Source of the DNA: Balneolaceae bacterium
Lineage (GTDB): Bacteria; Bacteroidota; Rhodothermia; Balneolales; Balneolaceae
Assembly: GCA_017640665.1 (NCBI GenBank)
Contig: JAEPQE010000001.1
Span: 637,262 to 701,261 of the forward strand
Direction: 5' to 3'
DNA length: 64,000 bases
Shown here: positions 41,861 through 49,193 of the stretch, in pieces
Numbering within the stretch: the stretch's first letter is position 1
Layout of the letters: every line of letters starts with the position of its first letter
The notes under the pieces: generated by a model
What the model was told of the DNA's origin: nothing
Database searches by the model: none
What the model saw: only the letters and a program-made list of their open reading frames with translations
Program-made: the position numbers and the translations under genes

Positions 41861-42404
41861 CTTCCTCCTCCCCAACATCTACAAGATAAACAGCATCTTC
41901 TCCATCCAACTCTTTTACTTTTACCCGCACTTCTTCTTTGGAATGAGTAGGCACATACATTCCGGTAAAATCCGGGGCAATAGGTAGTTCGCGATGTCCC
42001 CGGTCAACCATACAACAAAACTGAATTTTCCTTGGCCGACCATAAGACATTAATGCATCCATTGCCGAACGAACTGTTCTTCCAGTATAGAGCACATCAT
42101 CAACAAGCACTACATCACGATCATATAAGTCGAATGGGATCTCAGTGACTTTTACATCTGGCATTTTCAATTTTGAACGGAAATCATCGCGGTAAAACGT
42201 AACATCGAGAATTCCGAAATCAATATCTGCCCCGAACTCCTTTTGAATAGATTCCAGTATTCTCTTCCCCACAAAAACGCCACGGGTTTGCATACCGATT
42301 ATTGCAAGGCGGGATGGGTTATCATAAGATTCAAGAAATTGATGAGCAAATCGCAGGTAAGTACGATTTAAGTCCTCTGAATTCATGATTTGAGCTTTAT
42401 TCAA
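41853..42404 (-). CDS. pyrR: Bifunctional pyr operon regulator / uracil phosphoribosyltransferase PyrR
   Basis: A 183-residue phosphoribosyltransferase. The PRPP-binding motif VVLVDDVLYTGRTVRSAMDAL, the flexible loop DVTFYRDDFR and the C-terminal DRGHRELPI are all characteristic of PyrR. In other bacteria it binds pyr mRNA when UMP is high and promotes termination, and it has some uracil phosphoribosyltransferase activity. It is co-transcribed with pyrB. I did not find the consensus PyrR-binding loop in the short upstream gap. The C-terminus is acidic (GEEEDE). Confidence 0.93.
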   Translation of the reverse strand: MNKAQIMNSEDLNRTYLRFAHQFLESYDNPSRLAIIGMQTRGVFVGKRILESIQKEFGADIDFGILDVTFYRDDFRSKLKMPDVKVTEIPFDLYDRDVVLVDDVLYTGRTVRSAMDALMSYGRPRKIQFCCMVDRGHRELPIAPDFTGMYVPTHSKEEVRVKVKELDGEDAVYLVDVGEEEDE

Positions 42405-42443
42405 GCGGAACAGTCCTTTTCTTTAAAATCTGATTAAATATAA

Positions 42444-42464
42444 AATGTTTTCAGTTAAAACATT
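42444..42464 (-). promoter_or_regulatory. Inverted repeat upstream of pyrR
   Basis: AATGTTTT (42444-42451) and AAAACATT (42457-42464), spaced by five bases, lie in the 76-base gap between the sulfotransferase stop and pyrR. The repeat could be an operator, part of a weak terminator for the sulfotransferase gene, or a leader hairpin; no T-run follows on the minus strand. Confidence 0.3.
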
Positions 42465-42480
42465 GCGTTTTAAAAAGAAA

Positions 42481-43284
42481 TCAAACCAGTAGTTCCTCAA
42501 ACTTTGCATAGTCCTCTTCTAAAATTGAGTATAATTCCTTTTTTAAATGCTCATCAAGAACCGGGACACCCATCTTATTTTCTGAAATATTTCTATATAT
42601 TTTTTTCATGCTCTCTGGAGTCCTTTTTTTTAAATAAATTCCAACTGATGAATTGAAAATTAATTTATTCAGCTTAGACCTTTTTGTTTTATCCTTTGAA
42701 AGATGAAGTTCTTTGTTTAAGACTTTTTCTTTAAAATCATTTTTTACCCCTATAAAATCACAAATTTCTTTCATAACCTTCTTCCTATCATTTCTTAACC
42801 TGGAAGAATCAATAAACAAAAGTTGTTCTCGTTTATAAAATTCTAAGAATTTTCGTATTTGCCAATAATATTTACTTGTAAGTATATAATCGCTCCCTGG
42901 TACCATAGCTTCTTTTATCGATCTTTTTTCGAAACCTGTCGCATATAAATGCAAGTAATGAGAGTAAGCTCTTTCTACAGGATCCCTATATAAATAGATT
43001 AGCTTAATTTCTGGCAGTAGTTTATACATTCGTTCAGGAACTCCTTCAAAAATATGCGCTTTTGTATAGTCAGGTGACGCTTCTCCTTTTGGAATATCAA
43101 TTTTATGAAAATGTGAGGTATACCAATCAATTCCTTTTTTGTAATTCCATTCTTCGATAAAATAGTTTAATTCTTTTACTAACGGTAGAAACAGGTTTGA
43201 ATTATTTCTTAGGTAGTAATGCAGACTTGTTGTGCCGCTTTTCATAGCGCCTATTATGATAAAGTCAGGAAATTGGTTAATCAT
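42481..43284 (-). CDS. PAPS-dependent sulfotransferase
   Basis: A 267-residue enzyme of the Sulfotransfer_1 type. The 5'-phosphosulfate loop IIGAMKSGTTSLHYYL lies at about 9-24 and the 3'-phosphate motif LIYLYRDPVERAYSHY near 96-111, with YWQIRKFLEFYKREQLLFIDSS downstream. It transfers sulfate from PAPS to an acceptor. Its place between pyrR and wecB in the exopolysaccharide locus suggests a sulfated polysaccharide, common in marine bacteria. It has no signal peptide, so it works in the cytosol on a lipid-linked precursor or nucleotide sugar product. Confidence 0.9.
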   Translation of the reverse strand: MINQFPDFIIIGAMKSGTTSLHYYLRNNSNLFLPLVKELNYFIEEWNYKKGIDWYTSHFHKIDIPKGEASPDYTKAHIFEGVPERMYKLLPEIKLIYLYRDPVERAYSHYLHLYATGFEKRSIKEAMVPGSDYILTSKYYWQIRKFLEFYKREQLLFIDSSRLRNDRKKVMKEICDFIGVKNDFKEKVLNKELHLSKDKTKRSKLNKLIFNSSVGIYLKKRTPESMKKIYRNISENKMGVPVLDEHLKKELYSILEEDYAKFEELLV

Positions 43285-43325
43285 TACTGTTCAAAAAATT
43301 TTAACTCTTGGTCCTTTTCAAAAAA

Positions 43326-44450
43326 CTAAATCTTTACTTTCTTTTGATACTCAACTATTTGTCGGGACGCTGTTCCTTTTCCATAAAGATTTCTGGCTGA
43401 TGATAATTCATTATATTTCTGTACATCACTAATAAGTAGATTCGTATTGGCAAGGATCTTATCTCTATTGGATCCAACCAAAACTGTACTAAAACCTAAT
43501 GCTTCGGGACGTTCGGAAACTTCCCTCATCAAAAGTACGGGCTTGCCCAGAAAAGGAGCCTCCTCTTGAATACCTCCGCTATCAGTAATAATCAAATAGG
43601 ATTCGTTCATTAGCCATACAAAGCTTTCATATGAAAGTGGTTCAATTAAATCAACATTATCTAAATTACTGAGTAGTTCATAAACGGGTTTCTGAACATT
43701 CGGATTTAAATGCACAGGATATATTATCTGAACATCTTTGCGAATAGCGATTTCTTTTAATGCTTCACAAATTTGAATCATTCCTTCCCCAAAATTCTCC
43801 CGACGATGACCTGTAACGAGTATAAGTTTCTTTCGGGGATCAACAATGCTTTTCACTTGCTCCAATTCATCACTTGAATATGATTCAAGTTTTGACAAGC
43901 AAATTCTAAGAGCATCAATCACGGTGTTACCAGTAACCAAAATATTTTCCGACTTAATATTTTCCTTCAGAAGATTTTCCTTTGCTCGTTCTGTCGGAGC
44001 AAAATGAATATCAGTAAGCCTTCCTGTTAACTGACGGTTTACCTCTTCCGGGAAAGGAGCTTTCTTATCGTAAGTTCTCAGACCCGCCTCAACGTGGCAA
44101 ACTTTTGCCCCAAAATAAAAGGCGCTGAGAGAGGCTGAAAATGTGGTCGTGGTATCGCCATGCACGTATACATAATTGGGTTTAAAATCTTCAAACACAT
44201 TTGTAAGGCTTTCAATTAGAGAAGAAGTAAGACTCGATAAATCCTGATCTTGCTTCATTATATCCAGATCGTAGTCCGGCTTTATCTCAAAAAATCCGAG
44301 TACCTGATCCAGCATTTCCCGATGCTGTGCGGTCACACATACCTTAGTTTCGAATTCATCCGGGTACTTCTGAAATTCCTTAACCACCGGAGCCATTTTT
44401 ATAGCTTCAGGCCGGGTCCCGAATACAATTAGAATTTTAGTTTTAGCCAC
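43326..44450 (-). CDS. wecB: UDP-N-acetylglucosamine 2-epimerase (non-hydrolysing)
   Basis: A 374-residue enzyme. It begins KILIVFGTRPEAIKMAPVV and shows HGDTTTTFSASLSAFYFGAKVCHVEAGLRT, ERAKENLLKENI, VTGHRRENFGEGM and ITDSGGIQEEAPFLGKPVLLMR, all diagnostic of WecB/MnaA. It interconverts UDP-GlcNAc and UDP-ManNAc, supplying ManNAc-type sugars for the exopolysaccharide. It is the outermost gene of the locus and divergent from sucC. No WecC dehydrogenase is next to it. Confidence 0.94.
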   Translation of the reverse strand: MAKTKILIVFGTRPEAIKMAPVVKEFQKYPDEFETKVCVTAQHREMLDQVLGFFEIKPDYDLDIMKQDQDLSSLTSSLIESLTNVFEDFKPNYVYVHGDTTTTFSASLSAFYFGAKVCHVEAGLRTYDKKAPFPEEVNRQLTGRLTDIHFAPTERAKENLLKENIKSENILVTGNTVIDALRICLSKLESYSSDELEQVKSIVDPRKKLILVTGHRRENFGEGMIQICEALKEIAIRKDVQIIYPVHLNPNVQKPVYELLSNLDNVDLIEPLSYESFVWLMNESYLIITDSGGIQEEAPFLGKPVLLMREVSERPEALGFSTVLVGSNRDKILANTNLLISDVQKYNELSSARNLYGKGTASRQIVEYQKKVKI

Positions 44451-44536
44451 CTGATTTTGTCTTCATTTAAACTGCAAAGTAAAGATTTAATCGATGCGAT
44501 TGAAAGGCCAATCCTAAATTCCCTAATTGTAGTTAA

Positions 44537-44608
44537 ATGACACCGATCTCCTTTCTTTTAGTCGCTATTCTCGGTATTATTGCATCCCTAAATTTTATTG
44601 ATAATTGA
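44537..44608 (+). CDS. Possible 23-residue hydrophobic peptide
   Basis: A short ATG-TGA frame encodes MTPISFLLVAILGIIASLNF.., nearly all hydrophobic, in the wecB-sucC gap 22 bases before sucC. It would be a single-span microprotein or a leader peptide. There is no ribosome-binding site and no homologue I know, so it may be chance. Confidence 0.2.
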   Translation: MTPISFLLVAILGIIASLNFIDN

Positions 44609-44629
44609 ACGCAGTTAAGCCCAGTTTAC

Positions 44630-45835
44630 ATGAAAATCCACGAGTATCAAGCGAAAGAAATTTTAAAGAAATACCATGTTCCTGTTCCTGATGGAATTGC
44701 AGCAACTACTGTTGAAGGTGCTGTTGATGCTGCCAAAGAACTTGAAGCAAATGGCTCCACATTATTTGTAGTAAAAGCCCAAATTCATGCCGGTGGACGA
44801 GGAAAAGGGCGAACCAAAAACAACAATGCTAAAGGAGTAATCCTCTGCAAATCGATAGATGAAGTGAAAGAAGCCGCCGAATCACTTCTAGGTGATGTTC
44901 TTGTTACCATCCAAACCGGGGAAGAAGGCCAACTGGTGCAAACGCTCTATGTAACTGATGGCGTTGATATCGAAAAAGAATTTTATCTGGGAATTCTGCT
45001 TGATCGCGGAGTTTCAAAAAATGTGATTATGGTTTCAACCGAAGGTGGGGTCGAAATCGAGAAAGTAGCGGAAGAAACTCCCGAAAAAATTATCAAAGAA
45101 TGGGTTGAGCCGGGCATGCCGCTTCAGGTTAACCAGGCTCGACATCTTGCTTTTGCATTAGGACTTGAAGGTGATGCTCTCAAAAAGGGAATCAAATTCA
45201 TTATGGCAATTTATAATGCCTATCTGGAAATCGATTCCGATATGTTTGAAATCAACCCACTCATCCTTACTCCGGATAACGAGATTCTCGCGCTTGATGC
45301 AAAAGTAACCTTGGATGGAAACGCACTCTTCCGTCATAAAGATCTTGCTGAACTCAAAGATGAAGCCGAAGAAGATCCGTATGAATTAGAAGCTCAAAAA
45401 TATAACCTGAACTACATCAAGCTGGATGGAAATGTAGGTTGTATGGTGAATGGTGCCGGACTTGCGATGGCTACAATGGATATCATCAAACTTTCCGGTG
45501 GCGAGCCTGCTAACTTCCTGGATGTAGGTGGTGGAGCAAATGTAGATACTGTGAAAAATGGTTTCCGTATTATTCTGGACGACCCAAATGTAAAGGCTAT
45601 CCTGATTAATATTTTTGGCGGAATTGTACGTTGTGATCGTGTCGCTAACGGAGTAATTGAAGCAGTTAAAGACCCTGAGATCGCTGAGAAAGTTCAGAAC
45701 GTACCCATTATCGTACGACTTCAGGGAACTAATGCCGCCGAAGCGAAAGAAATCATCGACAACTCCGGTCTGAATGTGATCTCTGCTGTATTATTGAAAG
45801 AAGCCGCTCAGGAAGTTTCTAACGTACTGGCTTAA
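44630..45835 (+). CDS. sucC: Succinyl-CoA ligase [ADP-forming] beta subunit
   Basis: A 401-residue ATP-grasp protein. The start MKIHEYQAKEILKKYHVPVPDG, the phosphate loop HAGGRGKGRTKNNN, EINPLILT, LDAKVTLDGNALFRH and the C-terminal CoA-ligase half with NIFGGIVRCD and IIVRLQGTNAAEA are all diagnostic. It forms succinyl-CoA ligase of the TCA cycle with SucD. Unusually, sucD is not the next gene: a terminator and the convergent bshA follow, so the alpha subunit must be encoded elsewhere. Confidence 0.96.
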   Translation: MKIHEYQAKEILKKYHVPVPDGIAATTVEGAVDAAKELEANGSTLFVVKAQIHAGGRGKGRTKNNNAKGVILCKSIDEVKEAAESLLGDVLVTIQTGEEGQLVQTLYVTDGVDIEKEFYLGILLDRGVSKNVIMVSTEGGVEIEKVAEETPEKIIKEWVEPGMPLQVNQARHLAFALGLEGDALKKGIKFIMAIYNAYLEIDSDMFEINPLILTPDNEILALDAKVTLDGNALFRHKDLAELKDEAEEDPYELEAQKYNLNYIKLDGNVGCMVNGAGLAMATMDIIKLSGGEPANFLDVGGGANVDTVKNGFRIILDDPNVKAILINIFGGIVRCDRVANGVIEAVKDPEIAEKVQNVPIIVRLQGTNAAEAKEIIDNSGLNVISAVLLKEAAQEVSNVLA

Positions 45836-45859
45836 AAACCAAAGTCCCTTTATAAAATT

Positions 45860-45890
45860 AAGCCCAATCGATTTCGGTTGGGCTTTTTTG
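45860..45890. terminator. Bidirectional terminator between sucC and bshA
   Basis: AAGCCCAA.CG and CG.TTGGGCTT arms are followed by TTTTTTG on the plus strand and by an A/T-rich tail on the other. It serves sucC and probably the convergent bshA. Confidence 0.85.
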
Positions 45891-45891
45891 T

Positions 45892-47034
45892 TTAGTGAAC
45901 CGGAAGGGCTTGTTCGCTTACTTCTTTGTAGAATGATTCGTACATCTCAACCACCAAATCCTGATTGAAGAGTTCTGCACGTTTACGAGCATTGGAAGAA
46001 AGTTCATCGTGTAGCTCTTGATTAGATAGTATATTTACGGCGTGTTTTGCCATACAGTCCGTATCATCCAAATCGCAAAGATAACCGGTTTCTCCTTCGA
46101 TATTTACTTCGGGGAGCCCACCAATGTTAGAGCTGATTACCGGAACTGAGCAACTCATTGCCTCCAATGCTGCAAGACCAAAAGTTTCAGATCCTGAAGG
46201 AATAAGAAATAAATCAGCAATGGAAAGCACTTCTTCTACTTCATCCAGTTTGCCCAGAAAGCGAGTGTGTTCACAGATTCCTAAATCCCGACATTGTTGT
46301 TCAGCCTTTTGCCGGTCCGGGCCGTCTCCCACCAATAGTAATTTTGCTTCGATTCCCTGCTCCAAAATTTTCGAGAATACAGTAATTACTTCTGGAACAC
46401 GTTTCACCTTTCTGAAATTGGAAACGTGAACCACCACTTTCTCACCATCCGGACAAATGGCTTTCTTAAAGTGACTCTTATTTGATTTTTGAAAGCGATC
46501 CAGGTCAATAAAATTCGGAATCACTTTAATCTCTTGCTTGATGTCGAAGTTCAGATAAGTCTCTTCTTTCAGATAATTTGATACCGCAGTAACCCCATCA
46601 CTTTTGTCGATAGAAAATTCAACTACGTGCTTATAGCTGGGGTCTTTTCCAACTAAGGTGATATCCGTTCCGTGAAGCGTGGTAACAATGGGAACGGTTT
46701 TTCCACGCTCAGTCATGATCTGCTTTGCCAGATAAGCACTCGTTGCATGTGGTAGCGCGTAGTGTACATGCAATAAATCCAGATTTTCATACTCTATCAG
46801 GTTCACCATTTGCGAAGCTAATGCGAGAGCATAAGGAGGGTAATCAAACAGAGGATAAGAATTGATGGAGACTTCATGGTAAGTAATGTTGGTGTCCAGT
46901 GTCTCTAACCTCGCCGGACGTGAATAACTTAGTACATGAATTTTGTGACCCTTTTTTGAAAGTACTTTTGCTAATTCTGTCGCTACTACACCACTTCCAC
47001 CAAATGTAGGGTAACAAACTATTCCAATATTCAT
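45892..47034 (-). CDS. bshA: N-acetyl-alpha-D-glucosaminyl L-malate synthase
   Basis: A GT4 glycosyltransferase of about 380 residues. The start MNIGIVCYPTFGGSGVVATELAKVLSKKGH, HVHYALPHATSAYLAK, TLHGTDITLVGKDPSY, VSNFRKVKRVPEVITVF and PSGSETFGLAALEAM are the BshA pattern. It joins GlcNAc to malate, the first step of bacillithiol synthesis, found in Bacillota, Deinococcus and many Bacteroidota. The other bsh genes are not adjacent. ATG at 47034 is preferred over one two codons upstream. Confidence 0.93.
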   Translation of the reverse strand: MNIGIVCYPTFGGSGVVATELAKVLSKKGHKIHVLSYSRPARLETLDTNITYHEVSINSYPLFDYPPYALALASQMVNLIEYENLDLLHVHYALPHATSAYLAKQIMTERGKTVPIVTTLHGTDITLVGKDPSYKHVVEFSIDKSDGVTAVSNYLKEETYLNFDIKQEIKVIPNFIDLDRFQKSNKSHFKKAICPDGEKVVVHVSNFRKVKRVPEVITVFSKILEQGIEAKLLLVGDGPDRQKAEQQCRDLGICEHTRFLGKLDEVEEVLSIADLFLIPSGSETFGLAALEAMSCSVPVISSNIGGLPEVNIEGETGYLCDLDDTDCMAKHAVNILSNQELHDELSSNARKRAELFNQDLVVEMYESFYKEVSEQALPVH

Positions 47035-47071
47035 GCGCAACTGCTCCTGCTGTTAAATAAAAATAAAAGTA

Positions 47072-47128
47072 ATCATTCCATGAATGATAGTGAATGCCCT
47101 AAAACATCCTTTAACACCTTCAGTGTTA
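47072..47128. promoter_or_regulatory. Two inverted repeats in the bshA-yebC divergent gap
   Basis: ATCATTC, CAT, GAATGAT (47072-47088) and TAACAC, CTTCA, GTGTTA (47112-47128) are both perfect. They lie between two divergent genes and may be binding sites for regulators of bshA or yebC, or mRNA hairpins in the bshA leader. No regulator gene is adjacent. Confidence 0.35.
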
Positions 47129-47136
47129 CCAAAATA

Positions 47137-47167
47137 TTTCGAACCGTTATTGTATTTGGTATATTTG
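47137..47167 (+). promoter_or_regulatory. Putative promoter of the yebC-bat operon
   Basis: TATATTTG (47160-47167) matches TAnnTTTG, with TTTCG 18 bases upstream as a partial -33 element. The start codon of yebC is 100 bases downstream. Confidence 0.4.
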
Positions 47168-47267
47168 AAGTCTGTTCTAATGCGAAACCGAAATGAATTG
47201 TTTTCAGTTTCATCAAGAATCACATTAGCAAACAGGATATAACGATAAGAATTGAACGTACTAGTTT

Positions 47268-48023
47268 ATGGCAGGACATTCTAAATGGGCGAATATTCGC
47301 CATAAGAAAGCCAAAGAAGACGCTAAGCGATCTAAAGTTTTCACAAAAATTATTAAAGAGCTCACAATAGCTGCACGGGAAGGTGGAAGTGATCCAACCG
47401 GAAACCCTCGACTTTCACTCGCTATTGATAATGCTAAAGCTGCCAATCTACCCAAAGATAATATGGAGCGCGCCATCAAGCGTGGTTCCGGAGAACTGGA
47501 TGATGGTTCTACTTTCGAAGAAGTTACTTTTGAAGGATACGGACCGGGAGGAATTGCCTATTTTGTGGAAGCAGCTACTGATAACAATAATCGTACAGTG
47601 AGCGAAATTCGACATATTTTTACAAAACATGGCGGTAATATGGGGACCAATGGATCCGTTAGCTTTCTGTTCGAACAGAAAGGGATGATTCAGATTCCTT
47701 CAGAAGGATTAGATGAAGAAGAGTTTATGATGGATGCCATTGATGCCGGTGCAGAAGACGTTCAGAATGAGGATGACTTTTTTGTGGTGTATACTGAAAG
47801 AACAGAACTTTTTAATGTGCGAAAAGCTCTCGAAGAATCGGGATTTAAGATAGAGTCTGCTGAATTGATTCGCGAAGCAACTACAGAAACCAAAGTGGAT
47901 GCGGATACCGCACTATCAAACTTCAAAATGATGGAGAAATTTGAAGAGAATGATGACGTTTCTAATGTGTTTACTAATATGATGATGGACGATGAAACCC
48001 TGGCGATAGCTGAAAACGTTTAA
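47268..48023 (+). CDS. yebC: YebC/PmpR-family protein
   Basis: A 251-residue protein. The start MAGHSKWANIRHKKAKEDAKRSKVFTKIIKE, the segment AIKRGSGELDD and the domain EVTFEGYGPGGIAYFVEAATDNNNRTVSEIRHIF.. GSVSFLF are diagnostic. YebC-family proteins act as transcriptional regulators in some species, and recent work assigns them a role in relieving ribosome stalling. Its stop overlaps the start of the first Bat gene (TAATG), so it is the lead gene of that operon. Confidence 0.95.
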   Translation: MAGHSKWANIRHKKAKEDAKRSKVFTKIIKELTIAAREGGSDPTGNPRLSLAIDNAKAANLPKDNMERAIKRGSGELDDGSTFEEVTFEGYGPGGIAYFVEAATDNNNRTVSEIRHIFTKHGGNMGTNGSVSFLFEQKGMIQIPSEGLDEEEFMMDAIDAGAEDVQNEDDFFVVYTERTELFNVRKALEESGFKIESAELIREATTETKVDADTALSNFKMMEKFEENDDVSNVFTNMMMDDETLAIAENV

Positions 48024-48661
48024 TGATGACTAAACTGCTTACATATTTCTTCGCCTTTCTGCTCTTTGCTGCGCAGGGTAATGAAGAAGCGCGTAAAGGA
48101 AATGAAGCTTATGAAAAAGGTGAATATGTAGAAGCAGAAGCCCTTTACAGAGCCTCTTTAGAAGCAAATCCCGAAAACGCTGATGTGTATTTCAATCTTG
48201 CCAATTCGCTTGCTAAGCAAGGTAAAGCAGAAGAAGCCATCCAGGCTTTTATGGAATATCGGTCGATGGCTGAAACTCCAGAAAAAAAAGCGCTGGCCGA
48301 GTATAACATAGGAAGTGTTTTGGCAGATGGGGAACAATGGAAACCGGCGGCTCAGCATTTCAGAAATTCGCTAAAACTGAATCCTGAAGATACAGAGGCT
48401 AAACACAATTTTGAGCGTGCATTGGCTGAATCAAATAAAGAAGAAGAACAGCAACAACAACAGGATCAGGAAAATCAAGAGCAGGAACCTCCCAGCGAAT
48501 ATGCTAAAGCCATGAAAAAACGTGCAGAGCAGCTGGTAAGCGAACGCAAATATCAGGAAGCCTATAATGTGATGCAGGAAGCCCTGAAAGTTGATCAAAC
48601 GGTTCAGAATTTTAATGACTTCATTCAAAGAATAGGAGATGTCGATGAAATCGATTCTTAA
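48023..48661 (+). CDS. BatC-like TPR protein
   Basis: A 212-residue protein with a short N-terminal hydrophobic segment (LLTYFFAFLLFAA) and at least three tetratricopeptide repeats (about 20-55 AYEKGEYVEAEALYRASLEANP, 56-90, and 95-130 QHFRNSLKLNPEDTEAKHNFERAL). A Gln/Glu-rich linker and a further TPR-like helix pair (SERKYQEAYNVMQEAL) follow. This is the BatC pattern of Bacteroides aerotolerance operons. It is translationally linked to yebC before it and overlaps the next gene by about 17 bases. Confidence 0.75.
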   Translation: MMTKLLTYFFAFLLFAAQGNEEARKGNEAYEKGEYVEAEALYRASLEANPENADVYFNLANSLAKQGKAEEAIQAFMEYRSMAETPEKKALAEYNIGSVLADGEQWKPAAQHFRNSLKLNPEDTEAKHNFERALAESNKEEEQQQQQDQENQEQEPPSEYAKAMKKRAEQLVSERKYQEAYNVMQEALKVDQTVQNFNDFIQRIGDVDEIDS

Positions 48662-49193
48662 ATATAGCATTCGAATGTTAATTGCCTGTGCTGTGCTTTT
48701 TGTGGCTCCGGTGCTTATGGCACAAACTGCAGATGACTATTTCCATGGAAGTGCCCAGTCTTTTATTAATGCGGATATTCAGGGAGCGATTGCTCAGGTC
48801 CAGCAGGGACTGGCCCAATATCCTAATGACCCCAAATTGAACGCATTACTACAAAAACTGGAAGAGGAACAGGAAAAACAACAGCAGCAGCAACAAAACC
48901 AGCAGAATCAGGATCAAGAGCAGCAGGAGCAAGAACAGAATCAAGACCAACAAAATCAGGAGCAGCAGGAGCAAAACGAAGAACAGGAACAACAAGACCA
49001 ACAAGAGGGAGAACAAAATGACCAGCAGCAACCTCAGGAACAACAAGATGGTCAACCTCAGCAACCTCGCGAAATAAGTAAAGAAGAAGCTGAGAAAATT
49101 CTTCAGGCTCTGGCTCAGAAAGAAAAGGAACTGCTGAAGGAATTTAAGAAGAAGAAAACACAGGGAAGTGCCACACATGATAAAGACTGGTAA
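48645..49193 (+). CDS. Gln-rich Bat-operon protein (BatC-like)
   Basis: About 182 residues. There is a signal peptide (to about 27, ending VLMAQ), one TPR-like helix pair (FINADIQGAIAQVQQGLAQYPNDPKLNALL), then about 80 residues made mostly of Gln, Glu, Asn and Asp (48870-49070), and a charged helical C-terminus (SKEEAEKILQALAQKEKELLKEFKKKK). The start at 48645 has AGGAG six bases upstream; an ATG two codons earlier is less well placed. It is a second BatC-type protein in the same operon. The low-complexity run is prone to length change by slippage. Confidence 0.7.
   Translation: MKSILKYSIRMLIACAVLFVAPVLMAQTADDYFHGSAQSFINADIQGAIAQVQQGLAQYPNDPKLNALLQKLEEEQEKQQQQQQNQQNQDQEQQEQEQNQDQQNQEQQEQNEEQEQQDQQEGEQNDQQQPQEQQDGQPQQPREISKEEAEKILQALAQKEKELLKEFKKKKTQGSATHDKDW

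Noticed and set aside
42444-42464. PyrR attenuator upstream of pyrR
   Set aside because: The inverted repeat lacks the conserved PyrR-binding loop and there is no terminator with T-run before the pyrR start.
48870-49070. CAG/CAA-rich tract as a tandem repeat or antisense gene
   Set aside because: It encodes the Gln/Glu-rich region of the second BatC-like protein in frame; the antisense frame (all Leu) is a mirror of that composition.
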